Shown here one piece after another: positions 25,432-34,565 of a DNA stretch of 64,000 bases. Position numbers and translations under genes: made by a program. The DNA is from Pseudogemmobacter bohemicus (GTDB taxonomy: Bacteria; Pseudomonadota; Alphaproteobacteria; Rhodobacterales; Rhodobacteraceae), in contig NZ_QNHG01000001.1 of the NCBI RefSeq assembly GCF_003290025.1, positions 1,314,656 to 1,378,655 on the forward strand. Reading direction: 5' to 3'. Within the stretch, counting starts at the first letter, position 1; each line of letters opens with the position of its first letter. The notes beneath the pieces were generated by a model. It worked only from the letters and a program-made list of their open reading frames with translations, had not been told where the DNA came from and ran no database searches.

Positions 25432-26369
25432 TCCGCAGCCCCCGGATCAATGGCGAGGGCCCCGACCGGCAGTGCGGTGTCGATCAGCCCCGCCTCAAGC
25501 AGGAAGGCCTCGAACCGGGCGTAACGGCCATAATCCAGCGCCGCCGGAGAATGGGCGAAACGCGGCAAGGTGTCTTTCCAGGCCTGGGCATTCAGCGGAT
25601 CGGAAAGGTCGGGCGCGGTGGCGGCAAAGATCTCGTAAGCCTCATCGGGATGGTTGATCATAAAGGCGGTGGCGCGCTCGATCGCGGTCAGAAAGCGGGT
25701 CACCTTTGCAGGGTCAAAGTCTTTCTGCGCCACGAAGATCAGCTCGTCATAAGCGGGGATGCCGGATTCTTCGGGGTAAAAGCAGCGCCCCTGACCGCCC
25801 GCGAGCCGCATCTGCGTCAGTTCGAAATTGCGGAATGCCCCGATCACCGCATCGACCTGGCCGGTCATCAGCGCGGGCGTCAGCGACCAGTTCACATTGA
25901 CCATTTCGACATCGCCGATACTCAGCCCGGCACTGGCCAGCATCCCCGCCAGCACCGCCGATTCCACGCCGGAAACCGAATAGCCGATGCGGCGCCCTTT
26001 CAGATCGGAAAGCGCCTGAACCGGCCCGTCCTCTGCCACCATCAGACAGTTCAGCGGTGTCGCTATCAGGGTGCCGACGCGGATCAGCGGCAGCCCCTCA
26101 TGCACCATCAGATGCAGTTGTGGCTGGTAGGAAATCGCCAGATCCGCCTGGCCTGCCGCCACCAGTTTCGGGGGCTCGGTCGGGTCGGCGGGGGCGATGA
26201 TCTCCACCGCCAGCCCCGCATCAGCGAAGAAGCCCTTTTCCTGCGCGATGATCACCGGGCCATGATCGGGGTTCACATACCAGTCGAGGATCAGGGTCAT
26301 AGAGTCCTGCGCAAGGGCTGGCTCTGTCAGGGAAAATGTGGCCATAAGGGCCAGGGCGAAACGGGTCAT
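25428..26369 (-). CDS. thiY: ABC transporter substrate-binding protein (ThiY, NMT1/THI5-like)
   Basis: 313 residues with a cleavable signal peptide (MTRFALALMATFSLTEPALAQ) and an NMT1/THI5-like fold (LDWYVNPDHGPVIIAQEKGFF, AISYQPQLHLMVHEGLPL). ThiY binds formylaminopyrimidine in the periplasm in other bacteria. The yeast-type HMP-synthase cysteine motif is absent, which supports a binding-protein role. It lies between thiF and tenA with ATGA overlaps at both ends. Confidence 0.88.
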   Translation of the reverse strand: MTRFALALMATFSLTEPALAQDSMTLILDWYVNPDHGPVIIAQEKGFFADAGLAVEIIAPADPTEPPKLVAAGQADLAISYQPQLHLMVHEGLPLIRVGTLIATPLNCLMVAEDGPVQALSDLKGRRIGYSVSGVESAVLAGMLASAGLSIGDVEMVNVNWSLTPALMTGQVDAVIGAFRNFELTQMRLAGGQGRCFYPEESGIPAYDELIFVAQKDFDPAKVTRFLTAIERATAFMINHPDEAYEIFAATAPDLSDPLNAQAWKDTLPRFAHSPAALDYGRYARFEAFLLEAGLIDTALPVGALAIDPGAAE

Positions 26370-27343
26370 CCTTCGGTCTCCGTAAGGGGCGAATCAGCGA
26401 TCAGCGCAATCTCATTGGGGAAAAGCGGGCCAAGCCGCGCCGCTGCGCGCCAGGCCCTGAGGCCGGACCGGCAGGCCAGCACGATGCGCTGCCCGGGTGC
26501 AGGGGCGGAGCGGCTGATCTGGTCGGGCGACAACCGATGCGCCCAGGGGGTGACGGGCAGCGGCGCCTCGGCGGCATCGCGCAGCTCGACCACATAATCG
26601 CCGGGCTGGATCGCGGCTTTCGCGATGAAGGGAAAGGCGGTTGCCGGCTCGGGCGCGGCATCGAAACGGAAGGTGCTGAAGCGCCAGCCCTCCAGGTCAA
26701 AGCGGATCAGCTGGCCAAGCGGCGAGGGCGTGATCCCCGCCAGATGCGCCAGGGCCATCTGCGCCATGATCATGCCCAGCATCCCCACCACCGGCCCCAG
26801 CACCCCGGCGCTGTCGCAGCTGGCAAGGGTCTCGGGCAGATCGGGGAAGACCGCGCGCAACGAGGGTGCCGGGCCGCAAAACCCGCCGACATAGCCCGAA
26901 AGCCCAAGTGCCGAGGCCGAGATCAGCGGCTTTCCGGCAGCCTGGCACAGATCGGATAACAGGTAGCTCGTGGCGAAACTGTCGGCGCAATCAAGGACCA
27001 GATCGGCCGCCGCTACAAGGCCCGGCGCATTGGCCGGATCGCAACGCGCTGTCAGGGCGGTGACCGCGCAATCGGGGTTCAGCGCCCGCAGCGCGCTTGC
27101 CGCCGCATCAGTTTTGGGCTGGCCGACGCGCCCGGCATAAAGCGGCTGGCGGTGGAGATTGCTTTCCTCTGCCCGGTCGGGGTCGATCAGGGTGATGCGG
27201 CCAATGCCGGCACCGGCGAGATATTGCAGCGCCGGCACGCCCAGGCCGCCCGCCCCCACGATCAGAAGATGCGCCGCATGAAAGGCCGTCTGACCTCCCG
27301 GCCCGATCTGCGGCAGGATCAGCTGGCGGGCATAGCGGCTCAT
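26366..27343 (-). CDS. thiF: ThiF/MoeB/HesA adenylyltransferase with C-terminal rhodanese-like domain
   Basis: Activates the C-terminal carboxylate of ThiS by adenylation so that sulfur can be loaded. The nucleotide-binding loop GAGGLG is at residues 31-36; Asp, Arg and Lys residues follow in DPDRAEESNLHRQ. ASCDSAGVLGP holds the family cysteine. No zinc CxxC pairs are seen. From about residue 232 a rhodanese-like domain follows (PGDYVVELRD, VLACRSGLRAWRAA with a possible persulfide cysteine), so one protein may both activate and deliver sulfur. The fusion is known in MoeB/MOCS3-like proteins; its use in ThiS charging is inferred from context. Confidence 0.85.
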   Translation of the reverse strand: MSRYARQLILPQIGPGGQTAFHAAHLLIVGAGGLGVPALQYLAGAGIGRITLIDPDRAEESNLHRQPLYAGRVGQPKTDAAASALRALNPDCAVTALTARCDPANAPGLVAAADLVLDCADSFATSYLLSDLCQAAGKPLISASALGLSGYVGGFCGPAPSLRAVFPDLPETLASCDSAGVLGPVVGMLGMIMAQMALAHLAGITPSPLGQLIRFDLEGWRFSTFRFDAAPEPATAFPFIAKAAIQPGDYVVELRDAAEAPLPVTPWAHRLSPDQISRSAPAPGQRIVLACRSGLRAWRAAARLGPLFPNEIALIADSPLTETEG

Positions 27344-27939
27344 GCCACCGCCTCCAGCCAGGCGCGAACCCGCGCCTCCGGATCGGGGTTCAGCGTGATA
27401 TCGGTCACCACCGAGACCACATCCGCCCCCGCCGCAAAGGCCTCCGCCGCGCGGGGGATGGTCAGCCCGCCGATGGCGATCAGCGGAATATCCTGGACCC
27501 GCGCCTTCCAGTCAGCCAGCTTTGCAACCCCCTGCTGATGCCATTTCATCTGTTTCAGAATGGTCGGCCAGACCGGCCCAAGCGCGATATAATCCGGGGA
27601 AAGCGCCAGGGCGCGCGCCAGTTCGGCCTCGTCATGGGTCGAAAGGCCAAGCCTGAGCCCCGCCCCCCGGATCGCCGCCAGATCGGCAGTGTCGAGGTCT
27701 TCCTGGCCGAGATGGATCCAGTCGCAGCCCTCCTCGATCGCGAGGCGCCAATGGTCATTGACCACCAGCGTCGCATTATGTGCGCGGCACAGCGCGAGGC
27801 TGTCGCGGATCTCGGCGCGGGTTCCGGCGAAGTCCAGATCCTTGATGCGCAGCTGCACCAGCCGGACGCCCAGCGGCAGCATCCGCTCAAGCCAGGCGGC
27901 GCGGTCGAAAATCGGGTAGAAACGCGGCAGGGCTCTCAA
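27340..27939 (-). CDS. thiE: Thiamine phosphate synthase
   Basis: Joins HMP pyrophosphate and thiazole phosphate to thiamine phosphate. The 199-residue TIM barrel has VQLRIKD (pyrophosphate site), [30 protein letters not shown], and [14 protein letters not shown], which is the alphaproteobacterial version of the GPxxPTxTK loop. IAIGGLT closes the phosphate pocket. It overlaps thiG and thiF by four bases. Confidence 0.92.
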   Translation of the reverse strand: MRALPRFYPIFDRAAWLERMLPLGVRLVQLRIKDLDFAGTRAEIRDSLALCRAHNATLVVNDHWRLAIEEGCDWIHLGQEDLDTADLAAIRGAGLRLGLSTHDEAELARALALSPDYIALGPVWPTILKQMKWHQQGVAKLADWKARVQDIPLIAIGGLTIPRAAEAFAAGADVVSVVTDITLNPDPEARVRAWLEAVA

Positions 27940-28697
27940 AGAAATGCCCTCCCCACCACCGGCGTCGAGGGCGCGGCCATGTCGCGCGGCTCCATCGGTC
28001 GGGCAAGATACGCCGCCCTGCCCGCCCGGACCGCCCCGGCCATCGCGGCCGCCATCAACGCCGGATCGCCGGCCTTCGCCACCGCCGTGTTCAAAAGCAC
28101 CGCGTCAAAGCCCAGCTCCATCGCGCGGGCGGCATGGGAAGGCAGCCCGATCCCGGCATCGACCACCAGCGCCTGGTCTGGAAATTCCGCCCTCAACGCG
28201 CGCAGCCCATATTCATTCATCAGCCCGCGCCCCGAGCCGATCGGCGCCCCCCAGGGCATCAGCACCTCACAGCCCGCCTCGACCAGCCGGGCGCAGACGG
28301 TCAGATCCTCGGTCGTATAGGGAAAGACCTGGAACCCGTCGGCGATCAGAATGCGCGCGGCCTCGACAAGGCCAAAGACATCGGGCTGCAGGCTGTCGGT
28401 ATGGCCGATCACCTCCAGCTTGATCCAGCCGGTTCCGAACAGTTCGCGCGCCATATGGGCAGTGGTGACGGCCTCTTTCACCGTATGGCAGCCGGCGGTA
28501 TTGGGCAGGATCTGCGCGCCAAGGCCCGCCACAAGCGCGCGGAAATCACCGCCGCCGCCCTGTTCGCGGCGCAAAGACACGGTGGCAATCCCGGCTTTTG
28601 ACGCCCCGAACGCAGCCTCAAGGATCTTTGGCGAGGGATATTGTGCTGTCCCGAGCATCAGCGCACTGTCGATGTCAGTCCCGTAGAAAACCGGCAT
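27936..28697 (-). CDS. thiG: Thiazole synthase
   Basis: Forms the thiazole ring from deoxyxylulose phosphate, ThiS-thiocarboxylate and dehydroglycine. The 253-residue TIM barrel starts [20 protein letters not shown]; Schiff-base lysine is in GWIKLEVIG; phosphate-site motifs are [32 protein letters not shown] and [13 protein letters not shown]. The start at 28697 lies one base after the thiS stop. ThiO (glycine oxidase) in the same operon supplies the glycine imine, so this is the aerobic pathway. Confidence 0.95.
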   Translation of the reverse strand: MPVFYGTDIDSALMLGTAQYPSPKILEAAFGASKAGIATVSLRREQGGGGDFRALVAGLGAQILPNTAGCHTVKEAVTTAHMARELFGTGWIKLEVIGHTDSLQPDVFGLVEAARILIADGFQVFPYTTEDLTVCARLVEAGCEVLMPWGAPIGSGRGLMNEYGLRALRAEFPDQALVVDAGIGLPSHAARAMELGFDAVLLNTAVAKAGDPALMAAAMAGAVRAGRAAYLARPMEPRDMAAPSTPVVGRAFL

Positions 28698-28698
28698 C

Positions 28699-28893
28699 TC
28701 AGCCCCCCTGCATCGCAGAAAGAACCTCGACCCGGTCGCCATCCTGCAGCTTTATCGCAGCGCGGGCGGCTTTGGCGACAAAGCTCTCATTCACCGCTGT
28801 GGCGACGGCCGGGCCAAATCCCTCCTCCTCCAGCAATGCCGCCAGCGTTGCTGCGCCGGTCTGTCTTTCCTCGCCATTCACGAATATTTTCAT
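28699..28893 (-). CDS. thiS: Sulfur carrier protein ThiS
   Basis: A 64-residue ubiquitin-like protein ending in Gly-Gly ([10 protein letters not shown]), the tail that ThiF adenylates and that becomes the thiocarboxylate sulfur donor for Thi[21 protein letters not shown] is the usual first hairpin and helix. It sits between thiO (four-base overlap) and thiG. Confidence 0.95.
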   Translation of the reverse strand: MKIFVNGEERQTGAATLAALLEEEGFGPAVATAVNESFVAKAARAAIKLQDGDRVEVLSAMQGG

Positions 28894-29882
28894 GGGATTA
28901 CCTCATCCATCAGTTCGGGCTGCGATCCGGTCTCGATATGCTCCGCCAGCATCCGCGCGACGGCGGGGGACAAAAGGAAGCCATGGCGGTAGAGACCATT
29001 CGCAAAGATCACATCGCCCCGGCGACGCAGCCGGGGCAGGTTGTCGGGGAAAGCGGGGCGGGCATCCGCGCCGGTTGCGATCAGTTCGGCCTCGCCAAAG
29101 CCCGGATGCAGGGTCCAGGCCGCCGCCATCAGCTCCATCATCGACCTGAGCGTCACCGGCCCGCGATGCCCGCTTTCGATCATCGTGGCGCCCAGCATGA
29201 AATACCCGTCGCCGCGCGGCACGATGTAGAGCGGGATGCGGGGATGCAGCAGCCGGACCGGGCGCGAGAGCGTCACGCCCTCGCAGCGGATCAGCACCAT
29301 CTCGCCCCGCACCCCGCGCAGATCGGGAAGGCGGTCGCGGGCGGCGAGGCCCCGGCAGTCGATGGTCAGGGCTGCGGCCTGGGGTTCAGAGGTCACGGTG
29401 ATACCCTGTCCGGCCAGGCGGCGGACCAGTTCCGCCAGTGCGGCGCGGGGGGCGAGATGCGCCTCGGTTTCGAAATACAGCCCTGCGCGGAAGCGGGTGG
29501 CAAGGTCGGGCTCCAGCGCCGCGATTTCATCGGCACCGAGGCGGCGATGCTGCCGGGTCAGCCGCGCGAACCGGGTCAGATCGCCCCGGTCGCGGGGATC
29601 TGCCAGCACAAGGGTTCCGGCCTGCGAGACGAGGCCGGTATGAGCCTGCCACCAGGCAGCGGCCTCGTCGCCCAGCCGTTCAACCGGCTCTTCGGCTGCT
29701 TCCGCCTCGCAATGCGGCGCCAGCATGCCGCCGGCCCACCAGGAACAGGCATGTGGCCCCGGCCCGCCGGCGGGGTCGGAAATGGTGACCGCATGGCCGC
29801 GTGAGGCCAGTTCGCTGGCCACCACCAGCCCCATGACACCGGCCCCGAGAATATGGATGCGGGGGATATGGACCCGGCTCAT
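28890..29882 (-). CDS. thiO: Glycine oxidase
   Basis: An FAD enzyme of 330 residues that oxidises glycine to iminoglycine for ThiG. The dinucleotide-binding motif is [20 protein letters not shown] near the N-terminus; [19 protein letters not shown] is the conserved FAD/substrate segment of ThiO. Near the C-terminus, [15 protein letters not shown] completes the FAD site. The start MSRVHIPR at 29882 overlaps the thiD stop by four bases (ATGA). Confidence 0.93.
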   Translation of the reverse strand: MSRVHIPRIHILGAGVMGLVVASELASRGHAVTISDPAGGPGPHACSWWAGGMLAPHCEAEAAEEPVERLGDEAAAWWQAHTGLVSQAGTLVLADPRDRGDLTRFARLTRQHRRLGADEIAALEPDLATRFRAGLYFETEAHLAPRAALAELVRRLAGQGITVTSEPQAAALTIDCRGLAARDRLPDLRGVRGEMVLIRCEGVTLSRPVRLLHPRIPLYIVPRGDGYFMLGATMIESGHRGPVTLRSMMELMAAAWTLHPGFGEAELIATGADARPAFPDNLPRLRRRGDVIFANGLYRHGFLLSPAVARMLAEHIETGSQPELMDEVIP

Positions 29883-30679
29883 GGTTGCGGCCAGAGCGCG
29901 TGGAAATGATGCACCGGGCCATGGCCGGAGCCGACCGCCAGAGCATCCGCCGCCCGGATCGCATCCTGGAGCCAGGCATGGGCGCGGGCCACAGCCTCGG
30001 GCACCGCAAGCCCCTGCGCCAGCCCCGCCGCAATCGCCGAGGCATAGCTGCACCCGGTGCCATGGGTGTTGCGGGTCTCCTGGCGTTTTGCGGTGAAATC
30101 ATGGGCTTGTGGACCGATCAGCAGATCGCGGCATTCGGCCCCGCTGGCATGACCGCCCTTCATCAGCACCCATTCCGGCCCCAGGGCCAGCAACTGCCGC
30201 CCCTGCGCCTCCTGCGCAGCCCGGTCATTGGCGGGCGCAAGGCCGAGGAGATCAGCGGCCTCGGGCAGGTTCGGGGTCAGGACCGTCGCCAGCGGCAGGA
30301 GGTGGTCGCGCAACGCCGCCACCGCCTCCGCCGCCAGCAGCCGGTCGCCGGATTTCGCCACCATCACCGGATCGACCACCAAAGGCAGACCGCGACCGCG
30401 CAAAGCCCCGGCCAGGGTGACGACCAGCTCCGGCGTGCCCAGCATACCGATCTTGACCGCCCGGATGGCGAGATCGTCGAACACCGCCTCCAGCTGCGCC
30501 TCGACCAGGGCGACCGGCAAGGCCATCACCGCGGTCACCGTCCGTGTATTCTGCGCGGTGATCGCGGTGATCACGCTGGCGCCGTAAACGCCCATGGCCG
30601 CGAAACTCTTGAGATCGGCCTGTATCCCGGCCCCCCCGCCGGAATCCGAGCCCGCAATGGTCAAAGCTATCGCCGTCAT
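29879..30679 (-). CDS. thiD: Hydroxymethylpyrimidine / phosphomethylpyrimidine kinase
   Basis: Phosphorylates HMP twice to HMP-PP. The ribokinase-fold protein of 266 residues has [20 protein letters not shown] near the start, [22 protein letters not shown], and the anion hole with catalytic Asp-type region [15 protein letters not shown]. Two adjacent ATGs occur (30682 and 30679); the second is preferred because the TTTGGGGGC ribosome site would be too close to the first. It is the first gene after the TPP riboswitch. With no thiC in the operon, HMP must come from elsewhere or from salvage. Confidence 0.94.
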   Translation of the reverse strand: MTAIALTIAGSDSGGGAGIQADLKSFAAMGVYGASVITAITAQNTRTVTAVMALPVALVEAQLEAVFDDLAIRAVKIGMLGTPELVVTLAGALRGRGLPLVVDPVMVAKSGDRLLAAEAVAALRDHLLPLATVLTPNLPEAADLLGLAPANDRAAQEAQGRQLLALGPEWVLMKGGHASGAECRDLLIGPQAHDFTAKRQETRNTHGTGCSYASAIAAGLAQGLAVPEAVARAHAWLQDAIRAADALAVGSGHGPVHHFHALWPQP

Positions 30680-30765
30680 CATGCCCCCAAATGACCGGCG
30701 AAATGTCAGGGAGCCGCCGCGCCGGGCCGCCCCCAAAGGGCCACCAGAGGCGCGATCAGACTACC

Positions 30766-30848
30766 CGTTCCCTCCGCCGGTATGAACCGGATCAGGTTCG
30801 ATGGGTTAGCCTTTCGGCCTCTCAGCCCCGGTTGCCCGGGACACCCCA
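30766..30848 (-). promoter_or_regulatory. TPP riboswitch (THI element)
   Basis: Read on the minus strand, the conserved elements are in order: CTGAGAGG, ACCC, GAACCTGATCCGGTTCATAC split around the central helices, and GCGGAGGGA, closed by GGGGTGTCC at the 5' side. It begins about 170 bases before thiD and should switch off the ten-gene thi operon when thiamine pyrophosphate is bound, probably at translation because no T-rich terminator follows. Confidence 0.95.
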
Positions 30849-30954
30849 ACGAGTAAGTTGCCCAATCGTTAAGCGCCGCATTTTGGTTTGGCAACCGGCA
30901 AAATCGCACTTTCGGGGCCAAAAGCACCGCGCGGGCGGCGGCTGTCTTTTCCGC

Positions 30955-30972
30955 TTTGCGACATGTCGCAAA
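30955..30972. promoter_or_regulatory. 18-bp perfect palindrome between the divergent thi and gbc leaders
   Basis: TTTGCGACATGTCGCAAA is identical on both strands. It lies about 35 bases upstream of the cobalamin riboswitch and 105 bases upstream of the TPP riboswitch, where promoters are expected. It looks like the operator of a dimeric repressor or activator. I cannot name the factor. Confidence 0.6.
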
Positions 30973-31003
30973 CAGACAATCCGGCGCGCTGCACTGTGGT
31001 CAA

Positions 31004-31203
31004 TTCGCCTTGCAAGGTGCCGCTGGAGACAGCGGAGAATTGGGAAGCCGGTGCGGCCCGAAATGGGTCAAATCCGGCGCTGCCCCCGCAACGGTGGGGG
31101 GAGAGGGCGCGACAAGGACCACTGGGTGGAGGAGCCCGGGAAGGCGTTGCGACCGGGGTCGAAGAGACCACTCCCCAAGCCCGGAAACCAGCCTTGCGAG
31201 AGA
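31004..31203 (+). promoter_or_regulatory. Cobalamin (B12) riboswitch
   Basis: The hallmark segments occur in order: GGTGCC (31016), GGAAGCCGGTGC (31042), AATCCGGCGCTGCCCCCGCA followed by ACGGT (31071-31095), a B12-box-related CCACTGGG (31119), GGGAAGG (31138) and AGCCCGGAAACCAGCC (31178-31194). Outer strands at TTCGC and GCGAG can close the P1 helix. About 135 bases of leader, with a GC-rich hairpin around 31300-31320, separate it from gbcA. Bound cobalamin normally lowers expression of the downstream gene. Confidence 0.93.
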
Positions 31204-31339
31204 ATGTCGAGCCGCGGCGGGCGGTGCAGCGACAACAGGCTCGCGGGTCCATCCCCCGTGCGGGCCGGTTGTGCTGCCTTGTCCATCGCAAGTCAAACCT
31301 GCCCGTGCGGGGAGCGCGGGCTAACGCGAAGGACAGCAG

Positions 31340-32578
31340 ATGCTGAGCCAGTCCGAGACCCTAACGCGCCTTTTGGCGCGCCAGAGCGGCTATGCTCTCG
31401 AACGTGATTTATACTGTGATCCCGGCGTTTTGGAGGCCGATCTTCAACAAATCTGGTATCGCGAATGGCTTTTCGCCATACCGGCCTGTGAACTGGAAAA
31501 GACGGGCGCTTTTGCCACGCTGCAGGTCGGTGCCTATCCGGTGGTGATCATCAAAGGCAAAGACAACCGCATCCGCGCCTTCCACAATGTCTGTCGCCAT
31601 CGCGGCCAGAGGCTTTGCGCGAAGACCAATGGATCGACCACGAACCTTGTCTGCCCCTATCACCAATGGACCTATGATCTTGAGGGCAAGCTGATCTTTG
31701 CCCGCGATATGGGCGAGGATTTCGATCCCGCGAAATTCGGCCTGAAGAAGGTTCACTGCGTCGATCTGGGCGGCATGGTCTTCATCTGCCTGGCCGAAGT
31801 GCCGCCGCCGATTTCCGATCTCGCACCGAAACTGATGTCCTATCTGGCGCCTTCGGGCCTCTCGGATACGAAGGTCGCTTTCAGCTCTACGATTGTGGAA
31901 AACGGCAACTGGAAGCTGGTGATCGAGAACAACCGCGAGTGCTATCATTGCGGCGGCTCGCACCCGTCTTTGTGCCGCACCTATTCCGACAATCCGCGGA
32001 TGACGGCGATGGAGGGTCCCGATTCGGCCTCGCCCGATATTATCGGGCACTGGAAGCGTTGTGAGGCAGCCGGCCTGCCCTCGCGCTTTACCAACCACCC
32101 GAAGATGCAATGGCGGCTGGCGCGGATCCCGCTGCTGAACGGGGCGGAAAGCTATACGATGTCGACAAAGGCCGCCGTGGCGAAACGGATGGGAACCATG
32201 CCGTTCAATGATGCCGGCAGCCTTCTCTTCTTCCACTACCCGAACACCTGGAACCACTTCCTCGGCGATCACGCCATCGTCTTCCGCATCCTGCCGATCA
32301 GCCCGACCGAGACCCAGGTGACCACCAACTGGCTGGTCCATAAGGACGCGGTCGAGGGCGTCGATTACGATCTCGAAACCCTCACCCGCGTATGGCTGAA
32401 TACCAATGACGAAGACCGCCAGGTGGTCGAGGAAAACCAGAAGGGCATCCTCTCGCCCGCCTATGAGCCCGGCCCCTATTCCACCATCCAGGAAGAGGGC
32501 GTCATGCAGTTCATCGACTGGTATGCCGGCGTGATGACCGAACGGCTGAGCCCGAAGCCCGCGATGGCGGCGGAATAA
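31340..32578 (+). CDS. gbcA: Rieske non-heme oxygenase, glycine betaine monooxygenase-like (GbcA)
   Basis: Removes a methyl group from glycine betaine as formaldehyde, using O2, in the GbcA family. The 412-residue protein has the Rieske site Cys85-x-His87 (CRHRG) and Cys105-xx-His108 (CPYHQW), and a catalytic iron site around NNRECYHCGGSH (Glu200, His203, His208). From memory it follows the Pseudomonas GbcA pattern closely, including VHKDAVEGVDYD and AYEPGPYS near the C-terminus. Other quaternary amines (stachydrine, carnitine) are possible substrates. It is followed after three bases by the reductase gene and preceded by a cobalamin riboswitch. Confidence 0.87.
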   Translation: MLSQSETLTRLLARQSGYALERDLYCDPGVLEADLQQIWYREWLFAIPACELEKTGAFATLQVGAYPVVIIKGKDNRIRAFHNVCRHRGQRLCAKTNGSTTNLVCPYHQWTYDLEGKLIFARDMGEDFDPAKFGLKKVHCVDLGGMVFICLAEVPPPISDLAPKLMSYLAPSGLSDTKVAFSSTIVENGNWKLVIENNRECYHCGGSHPSLCRTYSDNPRMTAMEGPDSASPDIIGHWKRCEAAGLPSRFTNHPKMQWRLARIPLLNGAESYTMSTKAAVAKRMGTMPFNDAGSLLFFHYPNTWNHFLGDHAIVFRILPISPTETQVTTNWLVHKDAVEGVDYDLETLTRVWLNTNDEDRQVVEENQKGILSPAYEPGPYSTIQEEGVMQFIDWYAGVMTERLSPKPAMAAE

Positions 32579-32581
32579 GCC

Positions 32582-33673
32582 ATGGGAAAGAGCCAACTGA
32601 ACTGGGCCGCGAACCCCTGGAGCGATTCCGAGCCGCTGGAATGTGCCATGGTGGTGCCCGAGACGCCCGACACCGCCACCTTCACCTTCCGCGCGCCCTC
32701 GGGCGCCTGGTTCGACTATCAGCCGGGCCAGTTCGTGACGCTGGACCTGCCAGTCGATCCGAAAAAGGGGGCGAAGGGCAATGTGCAGCGCACCTATACT
32801 ATATCTTCCTCGCCGTCCCGGCCGCTGTCGATCTCGGTCACGGTCAAGGCGCAGGCGGACAGTATCGGCACGCGCTGGATGCTCGATCATCTGAAACCGG
32901 GGATGCAGATCAAAGCCTATGGGCCGGCAGGGATCTTCAGCTCGCACCGGCATCCGGCAAAGAAGTATCTCTTCATCTCGGCCGGGTCCGGCATCACGCC
33001 GATGATGTCGATGACGACCTGGGCCTGGGATTCGGGCCAGATGCCCGACATCACCTTTGTTCATGCCGCGAAACGGCCGTCGGAGATCCTGCTGAAAAAA
33101 CGGCTGGAGGGGTTTGCCGACCGGGTGCCGGGGCTGAAACTGCGCTTCACGGTCGAGGAAGCCGACCCGTTCCAGACCTGGTCGGGCTATCAGGGGCGGC
33201 TTTCGCAGATCATGCTGGGGCTGATGGCGCCGGATTATCTGGAGCGCGAGGTGTTTTGCTGCGGACCGGAGCCCTTCATGCAGGCGGTGCGCGAGATGCT
33301 GGTCTCGCTGGCCTTTGATATGGAGCATTACCACCAGGAAAGCTTCGGCGCCCCGGTGAGTTCCGAGGCCGAGGCGCCGGTGATTACCGATGTGATCCCC
33401 GACGCAGATGCCGGAGCGCAGATCACCTTTGCCGCTTCCGGTGTAACCAGCCCCTGCGCCGAGACCGATACGGTGCTGGCGGTGGCGAAACGCTCGGGGC
33501 TGAACATCCCTTCGGGCTGCACTTTCGGTCTTTGCGGCACCTGCAAGGTGAAGAAGACCGAGGGCGAGGTGCATATGGTCCATAATGGCGGCATCTCGGA
33601 TGACGAGATCGCGGATGGCTGGATCCTTGCCTGTTGTTCAAACCCGATGGGCAAGGTGACCGTAGAGGTCTGA
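32582..33673 (+). CDS. gbcB: Ferredoxin reductase partner of the Rieske oxygenase (GbcB-like)
   Basis: 363 residues in three modules: FAD-binding (about 15-125; RTYTISSSPSRP), NAD-binding (ISAGSGITPMMSM, FCCGPEPFM near the end of the domain) and a C-terminal plant-type 2Fe-2S domain with Cys ligands in SGCTFGLCGTCK and ILACCSNP. It passes electrons from NAD(P)H to GbcA. Start at 32582 lies three bases after the gbcA stop, so the genes are an operon. Fused reductase-ferredoxins of this type serve betaine monooxygenase and some other Rieske enzymes. Confidence 0.87.
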   Translation: MGKSQLNWAANPWSDSEPLECAMVVPETPDTATFTFRAPSGAWFDYQPGQFVTLDLPVDPKKGAKGNVQRTYTISSSPSRPLSISVTVKAQADSIGTRWMLDHLKPGMQIKAYGPAGIFSSHRHPAKKYLFISAGSGITPMMSMTTWAWDSGQMPDITFVHAAKRPSEILLKKRLEGFADRVPGLKLRFTVEEADPFQTWSGYQGRLSQIMLGLMAPDYLEREVFCCGPEPFMQAVREMLVSLAFDMEHYHQESFGAPVSSEAEAPVITDVIPDADAGAQITFAASGVTSPCAETDTVLAVAKRSGLNIPSGCTFGLCGTCKVKKTEGEVHMVHNGGISDDEIADGWILACCSNPMGKVTVEV

Positions 33674-33749
33674 GTAAAATGACGCATCGGCACCCTTGCC
33701 GGTGCGCCTGAGACGGCTACTCTCCCGCTGGCTGAGAGGGAGAAGAGCC

Positions 33750-34184
33750 ATGACAAAACCGATCCTGATGGATGCGCGCGCGCTGAATGACTTTGTCACC
33801 CGCGATTTCGGCCAGGTGGCGGCAGATTTCACGGTTGATGCGGTGACGGATCAGGGCATCCGGCTGCGGCTGATCGTGGCGGATCGCCACCTGCGCCCGG
33901 GTGGCACGGTTTCCGGCCCCACGATGTTCGCGCTGGCCGATGTGGCGGTTTACCTCGCGATCCTGTCCAGGATCGGGCCGGTGGCGCTGGCGGTGACGAC
34001 GGGCTGCTCCATCGACTTCATGCGCAAGCCCGAGGCCGGGCGCGATCTTTATTGCGATGTGCGGCTGCTGAAACTGGGTCGTGTGCTGGCGGTGGCGGAT
34101 GCGCTGATCTTCTCGGACGGGGTCGAGGATCCGGTGGCGCGGGCGAATATGACCTATTCGATCCCGCCCGCCCCCGGCAGATGA
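33750..34184 (+). CDS. PaaI-family hotdog thioesterase
   Basis: A 144-residue single-hotdog protein. The PaaI-type helix LRPGGTVSGPTMFALADVAVYL carries the acidic catalytic residue (Asp in ALADVA), and TGCSIDFMRKPEAGRDLY is the following strand region (shown in part). It should hydrolyse acyl-CoA thioesters; substrate unknown. GAGAGGGAGAAG precedes the ATG. It follows gbcB by 76 bases on the same strand and may be read from the same transcript. Confidence 0.82.
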   Translation: MTKPILMDARALNDFVTRDFGQVAADFTVDAVTDQGIRLRLIVADRHLRPGGTVSGPTMFALADVAVYLAILSRIGPVALAVTTGCSIDFMRKPEAGRDLYCDVRLLKLGRVLAVADALIFSDGVEDPVARANMTYSIPPAPGR

Positions 34185-34565
34185 AACGGGCGACCAGGGC
34201 GGGCAATGTGGACGGGCGACCCGAGCAGGCGACGCGGGTGGGCGTCAACGACCGGTGGGCGGGTGGAATCGGCAGCGTTCGAATCAATTTGACGACGCCC
34301 TCAGGGAACCCATAGCGGACCGCGCAGCCTTACCCTGGGTCAACGGGCTTATCCCCAGAGATGTACACCATTCTGTCCACGAAACGCCCCGTCTATGGGC
34401 AGGGGCCGCTCCTGGATATTGTGCAAGGTGAAATTTTGCGCGGCCGCGCCCTGTGGGTTTAGAGGCACACATTTGCCCCCAGGATCAGAGGCAAAGCCGG
34501 GATTTCCCCTGATTTCAGGGGGTTTTCAACCCTGAGCCGTCCCGGTCACAGCTGGCATTTCAATA
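34185..34565. other. Intergenic, no supported gene
   Basis: About 380 bases after the thioesterase. Short frames on both strands lack initiation signals. A TTATCCCCA and nearby TGTCCACGA resemble degenerate DnaA boxes but do not form a cluster. The segment leads into the nrd control region. Confidence 0.5.

Noticed and set aside
31409-33583. Long minus-strand frame opposite gbcA and gbcB
   Set aside because: Composition is dominated by His, Arg and Gly; it mirrors the coding frames of the oxygenase and reductase, and has no initiation signal.
34272-34290. GCGTTCGAATC as a tRNA T-arm
   Set aside because: No complementary strand for a T-stem and no acceptor or anticodon arm upstream.
34349-34380. 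TTATCCCCA and TGTCCACGA as possible DnaA boxes (replication origin)
   Set aside because: Only two degenerate matches, no AT-rich unwinding region beside them and no origin-associated genes.
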